The translations under genes and the position numbers were made by a program. Positions 61,801 through 64,000 of a stretch of DNA of 64,000 nucleotides are shown one piece after another (position 1 is the first letter of the stretch; each line of letters begins with the position of its first letter). Source of the DNA: Rosa chinensis (lineage: Eukaryota; Streptophyta; Magnoliopsida; Rosales; Rosaceae); assembly GCF_002994745.2 (NCBI RefSeq), contig NC_037092.1, positions 78,891,824 to 78,955,823 of the forward strand, written 5' to 3'. Below the pieces are notes generated by a model that did no database searches, was not told where the DNA came from, and saw only the letters and a program-made list of their open reading frames with translations.

Positions 61801-63219
61801 ACGCAGATATGTCTACTGGAGCAGTGAAAATGGAATACTAGGGGTAACCAGGGGAGACATGAAGATTATCGTAGAAGAGAAAGATCTGGATGTTAATGTA
61901 AGAAGCTTAACCTGTGGTGACCCAAATAGACGTATATTGCCCCCCAATAGACGTCTATTGGCCCCCAATATGGATATTTTGGGGGGCAATAGGTAATGTT
62001 CTTCACATATATAATACTAACTGAAAATCAAATTGAACAATTGCAGGTGGTCAAGGCTTACACTGAAATGTTGCAGAAGGAAATGAAAGAAACGAACACT
62101 CAGATTGGATTACTAAACATCGAAGCAGCGGTAAGCAACGAAACAAAACTAGTAGCTCGCGCTGCACCACATCCGAAAAACATATTTAAGTAAACAATTC
62201 AATGCTTTCATATGTGTTTCCTCTTTGTGCAGTTTTACGCAGTTCAACACGAAAAGAAACTAGCGGATTTCAAAAAAGAAGGCAAGAACATTCTCAAAGA
62301 CGACTTCAAAGGCCATGATATTGAAATAGAGTTATTCCTGATCGAAGAACTGTGGAGTAAGTTCAGCTACCCCAAGGTGATTATCCCAATACACCATTAC
62401 TACAGCCAGCACTACACACTGCTTGTCATCGACAATGAGAAAAAGCAGTTTGTTCACATGAACTCTATGCTGCCACCAAAGAAGGAATGGACAAAAGATA
62501 ACCAATATTACAACAACGCAAACTGGGTGGTAAGTAACTTTATCAAAAAAAAATGTTTATTTTTCAAATGGTGGAATTTGGAAAGTTTGTTGATGCTTTA
62601 TATATCTGCATTTAAACAGGTTAAGCACATAAGGAGGTTCATACACGACGTGAAGGTGACAGGGACAATATTTCCAGATGACAGCCAGGATCAAGAGAAC
62701 ACAAGAGAGAAGTGCAAAGGTGAGGACAGTAAAGGAGAACTTGTCACTGAGGTTGAAGAAATGACACCAAGAGAGAAAGAGGTCAGAAGGTGGATCTTGG
62801 ATAATCAAATCGGGGAAAATGACTATGAGCTTGTAGAAGACTTGAACTGCCCTCAGCAGAAATCCTGTTCGTAAGTGCCTCAAAATCCTTTACTCTTTAT
62901 TTTTGATATAAAAGAAGACAGTTTAATTGATAAATTTGTGCAAATTGTTTGTCTATTGCCCCCAATAGGTGTCTATTGGGGGGCAATAGGAACTCTCTTT
63001 ATGGATCTGTCCCTGAAATTCTTGCTTTACAGGGATGACTGTGGGCCGTTTATGATCCATTTCATGGAAAGCATAGTTCACGGAGTGCAACCCAGCAAGA
63101 AGAAAGGCAATGACATGAGGAAAACAATTCTTGAGAGGTTTGCAAAGGAGGAAAGTGCTTGGAGCGTCGAAAAATACCTTGCTGAAACTGCAGATGCTGT
63201 AGGAGAGCCAAAAAAATAG
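58881..63219 (+). CDS. Ulp1-like (C48) cysteine protease gene of a Mutator-like element, 8 exons
   Basis: Exons by GT-AG borders: 58881-60023, 60173-60400, 60745-61729, 61807-61897, 62047-62130, 62233-62529, 62620-62870, 63033-63219; about 1,090 codons. Order: acidic poly-Glu N-terminus with basic clusters, a plant transposon-associated domain (KFVFGETEMEITLQDINELF), a coiled coil in exon 3, then a C48 peptidase: HYTLLVIDNEKKQFVHMNSM holds the catalytic His, PQQ and DDCGPF the oxyanion Gln and catalytic Cys. The Asp of the triad is Asn (HMNSM). Exon 3 needs a one-base frame change between about 61390 and 61440. Such genes ride in Mutator-like elements; the role may be de-SUMOylation, unproven. 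Intact ends argue for recent activity. Confidence 0.85.
60048..60131. repeat. Palindromic repeats in intron 1
   Basis: Four units of the CAATAGACGTCTATTG family in variant form (CATGTCTA, ACGTGTCTA), with G/C runs, fill the middle of the 149-bp intron. Confidence 0.9.
60436..60693 (+). repeat. 54-bp tandem repeat in intron 2
   Basis: The unit begins 'tctattggggggcaatagac' and continues with 'atctattggcccccaatact' and 'gggttcagaaggtg'; about four and a half copies. Since 54 is divisible by three, an open frame runs through it. It lies wholly within intron 2 (60401-60744). Confidence 0.95.
61924..61992. repeat. Palindromic repeats in intron 4
   Basis: Two palindromic units with C- and G-run flanks, including the exact form 'caatagacgtctattgg', lie within the 149-bp intron 61898-62046. 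Confidence 0.9.
62951..62990. repeat. Palindromic repeats in intron 7
   Basis: 'tctattgcccccaataggtg' followed by 'tctattggggggcaatagg' lies within intron 62871-63032. Confidence 0.9.
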
Positions 63220-63825
63220 AAAATGAATATTTTAAGTAGTTACTTTCTGTTGAACTTACTTTGATTTGGAATAATTTCGGATGATTTGACATCTTTTCAA
63301 TTTAATTTCTGTCAACTTGAAAGAATTTATCTTCATTTACTATGGTTGCGCATAGGACACAGGTTGATATTCAAATTACAGGCCCCTATTACAAACCTGA
63401 TGCCTTGACTCCTTAGAAACCAAGTTGTATTGGGGGTCAATAGAGGTCTATTGGCCCCCAATAGAGCTTGGTTAGAGGGTCAGAAGTAACACAAATAGAA
63501 TATCAAACTACATTTGAATGTGCAAGTGTTAAAAATTTCACAACTGTGAAACAACAACCCTCAAACATTCAGGTTCTATTGTGTGCCGAAAAGCTATATT
63601 GCACCCAAATAGACATTTAATGTAGGGTCACATCACAGTGGAAAAAATGAATCAATTTATCAGTCAGCAACAAAACTGAAGTACCAATCAATGTCAATAA
63701 TCTTTGACACCAAAAAATGTTAAACTGACCCTGGATAAAATCATCTATTGCCCCCAATAGCCTATTACTGCCCCCCAATACAGCCAGTCAGAATGCTAAA
63801 ACAATTGACAGCTTTACATTCAAAT
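63220..63825. other. Convergent 3' region between the Ulp1 and MURA genes
   Basis: About 600 bp non-coding between the Ulp1 stop and the MURA stop. Two more palindromic-repeat units lie at 63428-63465 and 63742-63780. No ORF is supported. Confidence 0.8.
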
Positions 63826-64000
63826 TCAAATAGGTTCAGTGCAGGTCTTCTTGTTATGCTGTCCCATTTTGCCACATCGGCCGCAACGAATGAGCTTCTT
63901 TTCACACTCTCCTCTAGACTTGAACCTCTTGAGCCTAGGCCTCCCGGGAGGCCTTTTTGCATTTGGAGGAAGTATGTAGTCATTACTTGCAGATTCCGAA
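63826..64000 (-). CDS. MURA transposase C-terminus (Mutator-like), runs off the window
   Basis: The minus-strand frame from the window edge reads NDYILPPNAKRPPGRPRLKR, then KSRGECEKKLIRCGRCGKMG and QHNKKTCTEPI, and stops at 63826. The RPPGRPRxKR basic motif followed by a CX2C...HNKKTC zinc knuckle is the standard C-terminus of plant Mutator transposases. It faces the Ulp1 gene, as in Ulp1-carrying plant Mutator-like elements. The catalytic DDE and SWIM domains lie outside the window. One extra residue (Gln) sits between G and H of the knuckle. Confidence 0.85.
   Translation of the reverse strand, partial: SESASNDYILPPNAKRPPGRPRLKRFKSRGECEKKLIRCGRCGKMGQHNKKTCTEPI

Overview
This is a plant (eudicot-type) nuclear window. 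The evidence is GT-AG introns, a P-class pentatricopeptide repeat gene, MAP65 and nardilysin fragments, caulimovirid pararetroviral sequences, and nested Ty1/copia, CACTA, hAT and Mutator-like elements. The exact species cannot be read from the sequence; a Rosaceae-like genome is only a guess. Most of the window is transposon nest, with few ordinary genes.

Layout. 1-7700: minus-strand copia element (copia-C: one LTR, pol, gag) running into a broken DUF4283 gene. 7700-10860: tandem array, then an intact 180-codon membrane-protein gene (copy 1) and a conserved flank. 11790-13469: a nardilysin-like fragment and a PPR gene lacking its N-terminus, both minus. 13500-14260: repeat. 14271-22641: a TIR-bounded block with a 9-bp target-site duplication that encloses a four-ORF pararetrovirus with every ORF open. 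22660-24178: second tandem array and copy 2 of the membrane-protein gene. 24185-44208: copia fragments, then a copia element (copia-B) whose leader is split by an 11.4-kb CACTA-like element. That element carries a MAP65 pseudogene, a copia (copia-D) with matching LTRs and TSD, and a small hAT element. 44548-56754: a second TIR-bounded block with a 9-bp TSD, holding a decayed pararetrovirus on the minus strand cut by two large LTR-like insertions. 57640-64000: a Mutator-like element with an Ulp1-type protease gene (plus strand, 8 exons) converging on a MURA transposase (minus strand, running off the window).

How the pieces fit. Copy 2 of the duplicated locus is one segment split into three pieces (23270-24178, 44209-44538, 56764-57640) by the copia/CACTA nest and the second pararetroviral block; copy 1 at 8770-10855 is the nearly empty version. 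Both pararetroviral sequences sit just inside related terminal inverted repeats (consensus about GGGnTAATnCCCACTTACCC) with perfect 9-bp TSDs. Such TSDs are a Mutator-superfamily hallmark and are not expected for caulimovirids, which lack an integrase. The neighbouring Mutator-like element starts with a similar sequence, so it could belong to the family that moved them; this is inference.

A second unusual signal is a dispersed repeat built on the perfect palindrome CAATAGACGTCTATTG flanked by G or C runs. It fills the 5'UTR intron and several other introns of the Ulp1 gene, and also occurs near the DUF4283 pseudogene, upstream of the PPR gene and inside the leader of the intact pararetrovirus.
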